NCBI RefSeq assembly: GCF_003144195.1
Contig: NW_020290021.1
Coordinates: forward strand, 1-64,000
DNA from: Ceraceosorus guamensis
Lineage: Eukaryota; Basidiomycota; Exobasidiomycetes; Ceraceosorales; Ceraceosoraceae
Direction of reading: 5' to 3'
Length of the DNA: 64,000 nucleotides
A model generated the notes under the pieces. That model was not told the DNA's origin and made no database searches. It worked only from the letters and a program-made list of their open reading frames with translations. A program made the position numbers and the translations under genes. Shown here one piece after another: positions 10,634 through 22,176 of this stretch. Each line of letters begins with the position of its first letter. The stretch's first letter is position 1.

Positions 10634-13600
10634 CTATCCAAGCAAATCGCCCAGCAAATTCTGCTTGTTCTTCTTCTCCTTCGCCTTCATCTCTCTCATC
10701 TTCTTCGCCCTTTCCTTGTCCTCCTTTGCTTTGCTCTCCCTCTCCACCTTTTCTCTCTTCTCTCTCTCTTCCCTCTTCAGCCTCGCTTCCTCCGCAGCTT
10801 GCCTGCCTTGCGCCTCTGCAATCTCTGAAGCGGCGGCTAAGTCTTCGGCTCGAGCTGGGCCAGGTACTGGACGCAGCATGGGCGGCGGCGGCGCGGAGCT
10901 CTGCTGCGAATACAGCCTTGGCGCTACAAAGGCTTCGGGCGTTGTCGAGGGTGGTGCCTGTGTTGGTGAGCCGAGAGTAGTGACAGGAGCGCGTGATGGT
11001 TGTGAAGAGGCATCAGCATTCGGCGCGGCCGAAGCTGTTGTGTTTTCTTCTGATGTACGAGTGGCTGCAGAAGCTTGCACTTCTGTCGCTTGATCTGGGC
11101 GGGCCTCTTTCTCGCTTGGCTCCCTGGTGCCGGCTGCGGTCCCAGCGACTGAGATGTTTTCAACGAGCGCATCCTGGCCAGCTTTAGGTGCGATCGTCAC
11201 TTCGCCCTGAACCGGCTCCGCTCCCGCCGTAGAGGGCGCTGGCACCGCAGCTGTCTGGCCTGCAGTGACAGGAGCTGGTCTACCTATGGATGGCTCGCTT
11301 TCCCGACCAGGCTCCATCTCGGTGTCGCCAGGAGCTTTGGCTTGCGTCGCTTCGTTTGACGAGGTGGCCTGCTGCATTGCTCCATCTGCATTACCACCAG
11401 CATCGCCACTCGACCCGCCAACTGGAGTAACAGAGACCGCGGAGGGCTGCGCCTGACCATTGTCATGTCCATCCAGTGGCTCGACGATATTTCCTTCCGC
11501 GCCGACCACAACAGTCGGCTGGCTGTGGCCGTTGACCAGAGTCGAAATTTGGGTAGCACTTCCTGTCTGCGCGTTGCCGTCGAGCGTTGGCTGTGGATCG
11601 GGTCTGCTTTGACCTTCCACAGGGGCCGGAGCGAAGGGGACATTGCCATTTGGCGAAGGCTGCTGGGCTTGTACCGGCGCAGGTGGAGGATTTGGCCGCG
11701 GTGTACCCGACTGTCGACTCAGCAACGCACAGTACTGTTCCCATTCGCCAATGAGCTGTAAAACGTTGAACAGCGCAAGTCAACGATGGAGGATGAGCAT
11801 GGCAACTTGGGCACACGGGTGTGCAGAGATGTACTCACCTCGATCTGTCTCTCAATTTGGCCCTGGATCCAACTTTCCACAGCAGCCCTAACCTCTTGAA
11901 CCTTCTCGCTATCGAAGCGATCCATTTCATCTTTGCACCTCAGGCCGACCAGATCGAAGTCTCTCTTCAGGCCTAAGCTCCTGCTCTCGGCGTCCGCAAC
12001 GTCCTGCAAGCTCATGTGCATCCTCTCTCCTCCCGACCTGCCTTCCCGAGTCAGCTTTTCATGCTTCGAGCGCACTTTGCGGTATTCCTCTTCCGACTTC
12101 TGCCAAGCTTGCCAGACGTCTATACGAGTAGCGAATGCTTTCTAGAGAAATGTTTATGCAGAAGGATCGCGTCTCAGCCCAGTACTTCCTCAGTTGGTCG
12201 GATGAGCTAGGACACGCCAGCTCTTGACTCACACGAACACTGCCGACGATGCGCTCATACTCATAGAGGACGGCGCCCATCTCACGCATGTCAGCTTCAG
12301 CTTGCGCGTCATTCAGCTCGCAAGATCTTCTTTGAACTTCTCCCAGGCCAGCAAAGCATGTGGACAAGCTCCTCGAGAGGGAGCTTCCGGACAGCATCAT
12401 CAGCGCGTGCGACAGCTCCGAGATGGCCGACGCTGCATCTGTGGAGATATGCGTAGTTATCAAGGATCAGCACCGGTGCGCCCGTGAGACTGCTTCTACC
12501 GACGCCCCCACACTGAAACGCACCTCGACGTTGCTGCGAGACCGAAGAGACGGCTCTGACGAGGTTCTTGAGTTGCGTCTCCAGATGATCCAAGTAATTC
12601 TTCTGGTTGCCAAACCACTGCCAGGCATATGCATTCATCGTCGGAGTGATGAGCAGCGCCATGACGAAACATTTCGCTCTGTATCGCTCATAGTCAGGCT
12701 CACCTCATCTGTCTCGTGAAATTTGGGGGCGCTCATTTGATTGCTCCATCCGAAGTACGTCTTCTGCTCCGGAGTAGGTACGGGCCCTTTCCTGATATCC
12801 CTCAGCCTGACATCTGCAGCAAAGTCCACGCTTTCCAAGAATAATCTCAGATCCTCATCTTCTTGCAAGAGTCTATGATTTGCAATCTTGTTGATGCAAT
12901 TCTCCAATCCAAAACGTCTGGCTTCCACCAATTCGGGATTGAAACGACCCAGCTTGTGCTTCTCCGGCACTGGAGGAATGAATACGCCCGGATTATTGTG
13001 GACTAAGGCGGCATGTAGCCATCTGAAGTCTGAATAACGTCGCAATGCACTGAATTCTGATCGGAAAGCTGGATGATTGGTCTGACCCAGATGGCAGACA
13101 AACGCGCAAGAGTATCAGCATGTGATCGAGTAGTTTGACCATCGACGGAGCGCCTCTCACCTTGGTTCTGACTGTGTAGACAATGTGAGCAGTGACGGGA
13201 TCACCTTTCCTTTGAGGATCTCCCACCTTGATGGAAAAGCTGGGTCTAGGAGCAACCGGTGTGCTTTCCGCTTCAGTGGATTTCCCATTTGTCACCTCCC
13301 ACGACTGCTTGTGCGCCGGAGTGACGCCAGACCCCGCGTCCTGAGCAGCTTGTCGATTTTGGTCAGCCTCCTCATCTTTCGCAGGTGGCACATGATGATC
13401 TTCCTGCGAAAATTGAACAGAGCTTTCCCGCGGACTTGGCTGCCCATATCCATCTGAATCTCCATCATTGGGAACCTTGGTATCCACATCAGCGCTCGGC
13501 GCATGTTGCCCTCTCACGTCCAGGCCTGGATCGTTCCTTGGCACAGCCAGTGAGGGAAAATAGCTTTCGTCCCTCGAGGCTTGCATGTGCGTCGCGCTGG

Positions 13601-14429
13601 AGGCCGAACCAGAGGCAGACGCGGAATTGGAGTCTTGGGTGTGAGCTTGCGATGAACCTTGCACTAGCGCGCCATGCTCAGCATTCGCGCTCAAATTCAG
13701 GGGATCTTCCTCCAGATCCTCGTTCCTCGCAGTGCTTTGGCTCCGAGTGACGCTCGCATTTGCGCTTGCTGGCGAGTTTCCGCCACTCTCAGAGATGTTA
13801 GTCGGGGGCGGAGTGGGTCTGGCCCTGAGAGAGCTGAAAGATGGAGCATTCGGTGAACCAAGTAGACGTAGGGAAGCGGGCTTGGAATCGCTCGCGTGCG
13901 CGTGGTTCTCCTCTGCCAGTCTGGAGATGGGTGACCTGGCTCTGACTGAAGAAGACGATGAAGCAACTCCTGCTGCTGATGAGTTGTTTGCGTGCATTTC
14001 TGCGCTGACAGGCTGCTGCGGCTGAGGCTGCATTGGCGGACTAGCGTGCACGCCTTCGCCCTCAACGAATTGTGGTGTCTCTGATGAGGCTGTTACAGCG
14101 TCGTGTTGAGCCGCTTCCTCAGCCTGCCTTCGTGCAAGCTCTTCTTCCCTACGCTTGGCAGTCTCCTCAGCTGCTTTTCGTGCCAGATCCTCAGCCTGTC
14201 GGCTGGCTTCCTCTGCAGCTTCTCGCTTTCGCCTTTCCGCTATTTCTTTGCGCTCCTCAGCCTCTAATTTGGCCTTTTGCCTCTCCTCAGCCTCCTGTCT
14301 GGCTCTCCTGCTCTCCTCTTCCTCTTTTCTCGCTCTCTCTTCCGCCTCCTCTTTCTCCCTCTGAAGCCTTTCTTCTTCCCTCTTTGCGCGTGCTACCACG
14401 GCCAACTCGGTCAAGTAAGGTGTCCACCA
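10634..14429 (-). CDS. VPS5: Vps5/SNX1-like PX-BAR sorting nexin with N-terminal coiled coil (spliced in frame to the upstream RmlD-like exons)
   Basis: Retromer-type sorting nexin; the family binds PI3P endosomes and tubulates membrane for retrieval to the Golgi. Exons are 14429-13161, 13081-12704, 12617-12524, 12438-12233, 12141-11839 and 11755-10634, all phase-consistent. The first exon has a long charged helix of EERKEIAERRKREAAEEA type, then a disordered Ser/Pro/Ala region. The PX domain spans the next junction: AHIVYTVRTK, then RRYSDFRWLHAAL, NNPGVFIPPVPEKHKLGRF and RRFGLENCINKIANH. The BAR region runs from WFGNQKNYLDHLETQLKNL to LIGEWEQYCALL. A ~360-aa low-complexity tail follows, ending in a Lys/Glu-rich helix and LLGDLLG. 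No in-frame ATG precedes this exon before a TGA, and its 5' edge is a clean acceptor joined to the RmlD-like gene, so it may not have its own start. An internal ATG start is the alternative. Confidence 0.85.
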
Positions 14430-14548
14430 CTGTCATGGTGAAAGTGCAAGGGAATGGGGCGAGGAGAGAGCGAATTGAATTGAATGCGGTTCAGCACCAT
14501 GTCCATCGACGATCTTTGACATTCTCGGTCGCGGATCGCGCCACTCAC

Positions 14549-15727
14549 TTCCTCAAATCCGATGCACTTCGTATCCACTCCGCACCTTTCCGTGAGGTCC
14601 AGATCTAGCTTGACATGTCTAGGTCTGCTTGTATCGTTCGGATCCACTTCGTAAACGGGCTCCAAATGATCCGTGCTGGTAGGCTCTTCCAGTGCGCGCT
14701 GAACGCGAGAGAGGACGAAACACATGTCTTGTTTCGTCATCGCTTCTCTCGCTGAGAAATGCAGGACGGGCGGGACCCTGCCTCGAACGATGCCATTTTC
14801 GCTCTGCGCATTTGAGTCCTCTTCAGACAGAGACTTGTACCAGATTTGAGAGAGGGAGAGAAGTCCGCGAGATACATCCTCAACGCTCGTTGGATACCTG
14901 ACGGCGACTGCGTCCATCTTGACCCTGCCTTTTGATTCCTCGCGAGGTGAGATCACGTCCAGCAAACAATTGACTGCTGACTCAGAGTGCGTCTCCGCTT
15001 TGCCGTACCTGCGGCTCAAACAAATCAAGCATTAGTGGCGACAGGCAGCGCAGACGAACGAGCGAAGGACTTACAGGACGGGAACTCTCCAAACGCAGAC
15101 CCTCCCGCTCTCTCCTTTGCTCAGCACAGCCTTTTCCCCATCCCGCTTGCTGCGACCATATGAGTTGAGCGGATTGGGCTCGTCAGAAGGGCTGTAGGGC
15201 GGTGAGATTCCATCAAAGACGTAGTCTGTCGAGATATAAATTAGTAGCGGTGATTCTTTTCCCCCTCCTTCCGTTGGTGTCTCCGCCTCTGTGCCCGCTG
15301 TGGCCGAATGCGCATCATCCGTCACAAGCTCGAGAGCAATATCCCTGGCTATTTCTGCCAACCTTCCTGGGACGTCCACATTGAGCTCCATAGATCCCTG
15401 GGGATCAGCTTCAACCACATCAGGTCTCCTTTCTGCGGCTGTGTGGATGATGACGTCCGGCTTGAAACGCTGCAGTACCTCTCTGAGCGAGGAGGTGTCG
15501 AGCAGGTCCAAGGAGATCAGAGGCGGAGCTGCCCGTGACTTGGCAAGACCGAGGACTATGAGCGCAAGCGAGGTGATGCGCGTGTGAGCTGATGGCGCTT
15601 CGGTTGCTCAGGTAACGCGGCACGTAATTGGACAGTAGCATAGCTCACCTTGATGCCCCTCGGTTGTACATCTCTCTACGACCGCCCGGCCCAACAAGCC
15701 GGAAGCTCCAGTGACTGCAATCCTCAT
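14549..15727 (-). CDS. RmlD/MAT2B-like NAD(P)-binding (dTDP-4-dehydrorhamnose reductase-type) domain
   Basis: Exons are 15727-15649, 15555-15075 and 15008-14549, exactly 340 codons, starting at the ATG at 15727. The N-terminus has a Rossmann motif (TGASGLLG, residues 6-13). STDYVFDG lies near residue 135 and a YGRSK pair (Tyr/Lys of extended SDRs) near 159-163. RVPVLYG and a late RPRHVKLDLDL segment match the C-terminal part of RmlD and of the regulatory beta subunit of methionine adenosyltransferase. Which of these two roles applies is not decided by the sequence. The third exon ends GFEE at a strong GTGAGT donor. The next acceptor (14430/14429) continues in phase with WWTPYLTEL and then the coiled coil of the PX-BAR protein. 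If the donor is not used, the frame runs on about 46 codons to a stop near 14411. Neighbouring divergent gene: the CDK8-like kinase. Confidence 0.85.
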
Positions 15728-16063
15728 CGCTCTAGCTTGGCTGACTGGCGTCGCAAGATACTTCGCTTGCGATGTCGGCGTTAGTGCTGGCCTGCACTGT
15801 GATGGCCCCGAGCCACCCTAGCTGAGCAACAGTGTGGACTTGAAAAGGGCGATGAATGCCAGGAAAGGAGAGATGTGATTGCAGAGCCGCGCGCTAGTCG
15901 AGAGCCGAGCAATGTCACGGTGAAGCTGAGCCGAGTGTTGCGCTCGAGAGATGCAGGGATGTCATTGCGTGTGTGAGTGCCTGCCCCCACGCGCGCGTCT
16001 TCATCATGGCGTCCGTGCGCGTGCGCGGCGTTGGCACAAATATATGCGCGCTCGCGAGAAGAG

Positions 16064-16099
<36 letters not shown>

Positions 16100-16599
16100 C
16101 TGATGACCCGCGGGGGATGATAGAATGGCTGTGCAGCTCATGCTGTTAACCATTCGTGATTCAGAATTTACGTTCAATTGCAGCTCAGCGACATCCGTTC
16201 GTCACCTCCCGACAGCTCCCGCAATATTGGGTGTGTGATACGCCATGCGCTTCAGATCCAAAAAGTCATGTGCAGCGCAATACCTGAACTTGGACATCAA
16301 TCCCTGAGCAACAGCCAAACTCCTCGCTTTGCTCTGCGGGAGAAGGCGGCCCCAAAGAGGTGCAGAGCTCGATCAAGCCTGGGCTGCAAGCGATCAAGGT
16401 GCACACGGAAGCAGTCGACGTCGCGTCAAGTGCAAAGTGCCAGCGAGAAAGTCTTCGGTAAGAGCTTTGGGGCTGCGAGCGAATCGGCGGGAGGGCAGAA
16501 GCACTCGCGTTGCCAAGCAGGAAGTCGACTCCAAGTAGCAATAGCAACGGCAACGGCAACGGCAACGGCAACCAAATCGACACCGACAACGACACTCAC
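15728..16599. promoter_or_regulatory. Shared divergent upstream region with 35-base poly-G tract
   Basis: About 870 bp between the divergently transcribed RmlD-like and CDK8-like genes, so it presumably holds both promoters. It contains an uninterrupted G run at 16065-16099, one ATTCGTGATT motif at 16152-16161, and a (GGCAAC)n repeat at about 16546-16570 just before the kinase ATG. No TATA box could be assigned with confidence. Confidence 0.5.
16065..16099. repeat. Poly-G homopolymer, 35 nt
   Basis: Thirty-five consecutive G bases in the divergent intergenic region. It is directly visible and has no interruption. It may be biological or an assembly artefact. Confidence 0.95.
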
Positions 16600-18937
16600 A
16601 TGGCTTCTGGATCGGGAACGGGGGTGACGAGCACAGGTAGAGGCGGAGGCGCGACGTCGAGCTATTCAACTCCAGCATCTCTCCTGCCCAGCGCCATCAA
16701 CGCAGCGCCTTCAGCCTCCTACATCGTCTCTTCCCATCCTCTTTCTTCTTCGGCCTCTTCAAGCATGGGCCCAACAGATTTGGCCCTCTCGCGCTCCTTC
16801 ATTCCTCGCACGTCTTCTTTGAAAGACAGCATGGAGAGCTACAGAGCTTATCGTGATGAGCGCAAAGAACCGCACGGCGTTCTTCGAACGTATGATATAC
16901 TCGGATTCCTCAGCAGTGGAACGTATGGACGGGTGTACAAGGCGAGGCTGAAAGAAGACAATGCGCTGGCCTTGAAGAGGAACAGGCGAGCGGCGGGTTC
17001 TGGAGCTTTCTCCCGCACGGCAGCTGCGGAGAGAGATGCGAAGATTCTGGCAGAAGAAGAATCGAACGTATTTGCTATCAAAAAGTTCAAACCTGACAAG
17101 GAGGAGCAGACCGGCTACACGGGCATCAGTCAGAGCGCAATGAGAGAGATTGCTGTGAGTCGGTCGCAAGAGGTGCGGTGTGGGACCGATGCCTGCGCTC
17201 TCGGATGTTCGAAGAGCCATCAGATGCCTCGCCCTTTGATGTTGTCCACACTTCTTCACTGACGCGCCACGTTTCGCTTCAATCCAGCTCAATCGCGAAC
17301 TGAGCCACATCAACCTCGTCACGCTGCGGGAGGTCATCTTGGAGGACAAGGCAATCTGTGGGTGTGCTGCGATCCTGCATTGCGCGTCATTGTTTCCAAA
17401 GCTCGTCTGATAGTCCGCCTCGCCTCATCTCGTTATCCACCGCAGACATGGTCTTTGCCTACGCCGAGCACGATCTGCTTCAATTGATTCATCATCACCA
17501 CGTCACTCTACGAAGCTCCATCTCCTCTGCCGTTCTGAAGTCCATCCTTCATCAGCTTCTCTACGGTCTGTCCTACCTGCACTCCCACGCCGTGCTACAT
17601 CGAGACCTCAAACCCGCCAACATTCTCCTGACCTCTTCAGGCATCCTCAAAATAGCTGATCTGGGTCTGGCTAGGCTCTCCTCGCAACCTTTGCAGAGCT
17701 TGTATACGGGGGACAAGGTGGTAGTCACCATCTGGTACAGGAGTCCTGAGCTGCTGCTGGGAGCCAGACACTATGGTACCGCCGTGGATGTTTGGGCAGT
17801 GGGCTGCATTTGGGGAGAGTTGCTGGCACTCAGACCCATGTTCAAGGGTGATGAGGCTAAGGGGGACGGCAAGAAGGGCACACCTTTTCAAGGGTCAGTA
17901 GCTGCGCGTTGCGTTCTTTGACCGCGTCGTGTTGAATCGACCCCTCTTCGAACGTGCTCCACGTCGCCTTCGTCCGCAGTGACCAGCTCAAGAGGATCGT
18001 CGAAGTGTTGGGCACACCTACGAAAGATAGGTGGAACGACATTGATTTGATGCCAGAGTACAAGACTTGGTGGCCACACCTCCGTCTTGAAGGGTGCGTG
18101 CGAGTCATTTCTTCTTAATCAGCAGGCTTTCAACTCTTGAGTGTCACTGACTTCCAAGATGACTTGTCCCCAACCGCTCTGGGCATTCTTCTCCCAAAAT
18201 CTGTATAAATCTGTATCGACAGATACCCGGGCGCCCTGTATCACTGGTACACCGTTCGCGCAAAGACATCGTCTGGCTTCGACCTGCTGGAGAACTTATT
18301 GCAATACGATCCTGCCAAGAGACTCTCGGCTGCTCAAGCTTTGGATCATCCCTGGTTCAAGGAGATGCCTTTGCCCACTGCCGAGTAAGTCGAGACGTTT
18401 CAAAGCACATGTGCTTCTTGCACAGAGCGCCTGGCTTCTCATGAAAAATGTCAAGGATGTTTTGTTGATGTCTGACTGGCTTCTCGGTCTCCAAGCGCAT
18501 TTGCCTCGCTGGACAGGAGCACAGATACATATCCTAAACGTAGGCTGATCAAGGACGAAACGGACACAAAGATGGTTCCGGTAGTCGCAGCTCCCAGCAC
18601 CAACACCACCATTGGTGGTATGGCCAATATCGTCGGAGCAGCTGGAGGAGGAGGAGGAAGCGGGCTTGGCGTAGCAGCAGCAGCAGCTCCTGGACCGACG
18701 GGGGCTCTTCCCATGAGCATCGGTGGTGTGGCCCCAGGCGGAGCTGCAGGAAGCGCAACGCAATCGCAGCATCCTGGCCAGATACAAACGCAGCATTCCA
18801 GCAGCACTTCTATCCTTAGCGATCCACCCTTGCCGACCGAGACGAGCGGCAGCGGGGCGAACAAGACTGGACTCGTCGCTACTGCTATTGGAAACTCTAG
18901 CGCTGGAAGGGAAAGGAAGAAGGCTAGAAGGGATTGA
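16600..18937 (+). CDS. SSN3: Cyclin-dependent kinase 8 (Mediator kinase-module subunit)
   Basis: Predicted 596-aa Ser/Thr kinase. Exons are 16600-17154, 17288-17357, 17446-17893, 17980-18093, 18223-18384 and 18496-18937, all phase-consistent. A Ser/Gly/Ala-rich leader precedes the kinase domain. Visible motifs are the glycine loop [14 protein letters not shown], a lysine in [12 protein letters not shown], the cyclin-facing helix [33 protein letters not shown] and [14 protein letters not shown]. The subdomain-XI arginine is in [12 protein letters not shown]. An insert between the glycine loop and VFAIKKF and the low-complexity Gly/Ala C-terminus fit fungal Cdk8/Srb10. The family phosphorylates the RNA polymerase II CTD and gene-specific factors as part of the Mediator kinase module with cyclin C. 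ATG 16600 is the first in-frame ATG. An open frame extends upstream to about 16510 without one, so an upstream exon is possible. Confidence 0.93.
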
Positions 18938-19814
18938 GCGACCGACTTTTTGAGCTTTGTTGAACGCGAACGACTTGAGAGCGCCTCGGCCTCGGTCTCG
19001 ATCTCTTGTTACTGGCGAAATTTCGACTGCATCGCCCTGCTTCAGCAGAGACGACGGCAGCAGCATCCAAAGGGAGGAAGAGGACAGAACTGCAAGCCTG
19101 GTGCAGACACTCCCACTACGTCCAGACCTTTCGGATGTCTCAAAGCGTCTTTCAAGCAAGTCACCCACTCTTGTATTCGCGATGCCTGCGCAGATAGAAT
19201 TGTACTCCACTCACATTGACCCTCGCAAAGAGACCTCTGAATACGGTACAAGAGCTGTACCCGTCTTTCAACGACCCATAACGTCTTGCCAGGCACAAAA
19301 TTCGTCCGACTTTTGTCGAGCGCACAATTGCCAAAATGCGAGTCATTGGTTTCAATAGGTAGCACGATCTTTTGCTCGATTGTGCGAATTGCGATGACAG
19401 TACAAGTACAGTATTGCGTGGCTTTCCGGAGCTTGCAAGGCCCAAAAGATGCGACGAGGTGCTGAATTGAGACCTCGGCTTGACTGCCATGACGCTCGCG
19501 AATTCGGCCCAATCTTGCGAGCATATGAAGCTGCGGCGAAGAACAGTTGTTCTCGCTTTTTCACAGTGCTCGACGAAGGATTCCAGTGCCGATGAGATGT
19601 CCGGAGGCCCTGTGCAGATGCGCTGGATGAGCGAAGCTCGGACTACTTGTGGCCATTTACAAGAGGCGCCATCATCGATCTTTGAAGACCGAAAGGATAC
19701 GGACGGCGAGACAAAGACCGCAGAGAGGCCCTGCTGGGCCATGCTGAAGCGTTTTGGAAGAGTCGCTACGCCGTCGGAGCTGCGGTAGGTTGCCCACGGG
19801 CAGCGCGAACAGTT
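18938..19814. other. Convergent intergenic region with a 193-codon open frame
   Basis: It lies between the 3' ends of the kinase (+) and the Tma23-like gene (-). Apart from the ATG-initiated minus-strand frame listed separately at 19161-19742, nothing is recognisable. Confidence 0.5.
19161..19742 (-). CDS. Unrecognised 193-aa open frame
   Basis: Single-exon frame with an ATG at 19742 and 193 codons. The sequence is not low-complexity (for example SFICSQDWAEFASVMAV) and matches no family I know. It has no signal peptide or clear membrane span. It sits in a convergent intergenic gap where long 3' UTRs are expected, so it could be chance. Length alone is weak support. Confidence 0.25.
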   Translation of the reverse strand: MAQQGLSAVFVSPSVSFRSSKIDDGASCKWPQVVRASLIQRICTGPPDISSALESFVEHCEKARTTVLRRSFICSQDWAEFASVMAVKPRSQFSTSSHLLGLASSGKPRNTVLVLSSQFAQSSKRSCYLLKPMTRILAIVRSTKVGRILCLARRYGSLKDGYSSCTVFRGLFARVNVSGVQFYLRRHREYKSG

Positions 19815-20815
19815 CTACGCTTGCCTCTTGCGCTTCCTCGTCTTTCCCTCGTCATTGCGAGTACGCGTTGATGCGTCCCCGCCCAAACTCTTCCGAGACC
19901 TCTCTGCTTTCCTCTCTTTCTTCTTCTTCTTCTTTTTCTTCTTATCCCCCTCCTCCGTCCTCGCATCTCCATCTCTCGGTTTGGTTGTATCACCTGACCC
20001 AAGCTCTAGTTTCGCATCGCGCAACTTCTCTTCTTCACCGCTATTAGCCGTCAAACTCCCCACTTTAGCATTCTGTTCCTCTTTCTTGCGCCTCTTGGCT
20101 TCTCTTCGAGCTCTTCTTTCCTCTTTCTCCCTCTTCTCAGCCTCTTTCACCCGTAGCCGCTCCATCCTCCTCTGCGCTTTATCCTCCTTCTGTGCGCTCT
20201 TCATCTGCATCGGCACCGGCACCACCGCTGCCTCCTTCTCTTTCCGCGCAGTCAGCCTGGGCGGTGCCTCGCTGCCACTCGAAGCGGCTTCCTTTCGAGA
20301 AGTTGAGGGCGCGGCGTTCAACATTGCGCTCTCCTTTTCTCTTTGCTTCTCGCTCCATTCCAGATGCACTTTGCCCCTAACGAAGCCGGCCATGAGGGCT
20401 TTCTTGGCCGATTCCCTCTTGGCTGAAGCGATCAGAGAGAGGCGTGCTGCGCTCGTAGTAGACGTGGGAGTGAAGGATGAGGATGGCGCAGTATTAGTTT
20501 GAGGCGATGAAGCAGCCGAGGGCAGCGCTAAAGCTTTTGCTGATGCCTTTGTCGCAAAGAGAGCAGGGCAAGACATCATCGTGTTGTCAGTCAAAGGAAG
20601 CCACGTCTCTTTCATTGGCGCACTGTCATAATGCGCACCTCGAACAGACAATCCCACCATTCGTTCGCCCTGTCTCTATCTTTGCCGATCCCTTTGAGAC
20701 CCCTCTTTTGAGGAATGGCGAGCGGCTTCTTCAAGCCTGATCCGTTCAATCCCAAAGGGTTGCCTTGGCCCGCCCAGCCTTGAGATTGCATATACGTGCT
20801 TGTATTGAGAGGCAT
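19815..20815 (-). CDS. TMA23: Tma23/GPATCH4-like nucleolar G-patch protein
   Basis: Predicted 302-aa protein from two exons, 20815-20639 and 20546-19815, with a phase-0 intron. The N-terminus carries the family signature: MQSQGWAGQGNPLG, then GSGLKKPLAIPQKRGLKGIG, then ANEWWDCLFE, which resembles yeast Tma23 and the G-patch of GPATCH4. The remainder is disordered and strongly charged. A long KRE-rich helix (EDKAQRRMERLRVKEAEKRE) and a KKKKKKKKK stretch near the C-terminus look like nucleolar-localisation signals. The family acts in 40S ribosome biogenesis, probably with a DEAH helicase; that role is taken from the family. The start is the first ATG before the G-patch-like block. Confidence 0.8.
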
Positions 20816-21676
20816 GGTGAACCTTCTAAGCACGAGTGTATGCTGAGCTGTTGTGAGTGTGAGTTCCGGCTACAACGCTCAGTCTCTTGCGTGGTCCTGC
20901 TGCAAGTGGTGTTCCGGAACGCGCCTCGATGGGATGACCTTGTCTTCAGTCTCGGATGGCTCGGTAGACAGAGCTGGCTAGCGCTCCTCACGACCAGATC
21001 GTCGTGAGGCTTGAAGGTTGGAGACCTGATGCTTTCTCCCTTCCTTTGGCGCAATCGCTCCCGCAGGATTGCTCCTACGAATTGGTGACTGGTGTGCGAT
21101 CTCCCATGGAGGTGCACCACAGCCTTGAATCGCGTTTCAGCTCCACTCGGAACAGACGACTTCGAAAATCAAAATCTTGAATCAAGAATAATTTTTGAAT
21201 GCATGGCAACTCACGCACATCGGAGTGTGTGGACGCAGACGAACACGTGACCGTCAACAGCCCACGTGATTTTGCGTCATTTACGCGGCAGCCAACGCGG
21301 CCTCCACATCCTCTTCTGTCAGCATCAGCGAGGGAGCGGACGATTGTCGGCGCGCAACGCACCGCGGCCCGTAAGCGGGGGCCGCGTTGATCATCATCAT
21401 GCCATTGTGCCGTGTGCTAAGCTTATGTCCGTGCGGGCCTTTTGTCAGAGCGAAAAGTCTCGCGCATCGGACGCAGCGTCATGCTCACTTCGAACGCATC
21501 GCATCCGCACATCATTGCGTTCTCCACCATCCAATCCAAATCGCAATACCTACCAAGCAATCTCAAGGTCGTCCATTCCAGACGTCCTTACCAACCCGAA
21601 CATTCTATTCAAGCTGGGTCAATTAATTTCCTACTTTAAAATCACCCCTTGGTCCTCCTTGGACGAAGAGGCCAAA
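20816..21676. promoter_or_regulatory. Divergent upstream region of Tma23-like and glutaredoxin genes
   Basis: About 860 bp separating two divergent starts. No distinct motif stands out beyond a CT-rich stretch close to the glutaredoxin ATG. An open frame in phase with the glutaredoxin extends upstream from its ATG to about 21266, so an N-terminally extended (possibly organelle-targeted) form cannot be excluded. Confidence 0.4.
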
Positions 21677-22176
21677 ATGTCGGCTCAGAAGATTGTAGAG
21701 GACCTGATCAAGAGCACTACGGTTGCCGTGTTCAGCAAGAGCTACTGCCCTTGTGAGTCGCCCTTCAGAGAATGTGTGATGGAAAGAGGGAAAACGGGAG
21801 ACGCATGTTTCTGAGGAGAAGGGCGCAAAGTTATGGACAGTCTCGCACGTCATACAGCCGTAGGAGAAGCAAGACCTCGGCACTGCTTCACCAGATCACC
21901 TTTCACGTGCAGCATACTGACCTCCCTGCATTGGCATCTCGCGCATTCACAGACTGCTCCCGCGTCAAGTCCGCTCTTCCCTCTCTGGGCGCTCAGTTCA
22001 AAGTGCTGGAGCTGGACCAAGAATCTTCGGGATCGGAGTACCAGTCCTACCTGGCCGAAAAGACGGGTCAGAGGACCGTTCCCAACGTGTTCGTCAACGG
22101 CAAACACGTGGGAGGTTGCGATGACTTTTTCAAGGCTCAGAGCTCGGGAGAGCTGAGCAAGTTGATTGGTGCTTGA
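21677..22176 (+). CDS. Dithiol glutaredoxin, CPYC type
   Basis: Predicted 99-aa thiol oxidoreductase from exons 21677-21752 and 21953-22176. The intron splits the active site: exon 1 ends ...KSYCP plus one base and exon 2 restores the Tyr and second Cys, giving CPYC. Other glutathione-binding marks are TVPNVFVNGKHVGG (with the cis-Pro TVP) and the GGCDDFF segment. The length matches classical cytosolic Grx1/Grx2. The protein reduces glutathione-mixed disulfides using GSH and glutathione reductase. The start was chosen at ATG 21677 because MSAQKIVEDLI aligns with the usual N-terminus. The intron is about 200 nt, long for this window. Confidence 0.95.

Noticed and set aside
19828-20502. Plus-strand frame rich in Ser/Phe/Leu opposite the Tma23-like gene
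   Set aside because: The Ser/Phe runs are the complement of the Lys/Glu-rich coding sequence on the other strand.
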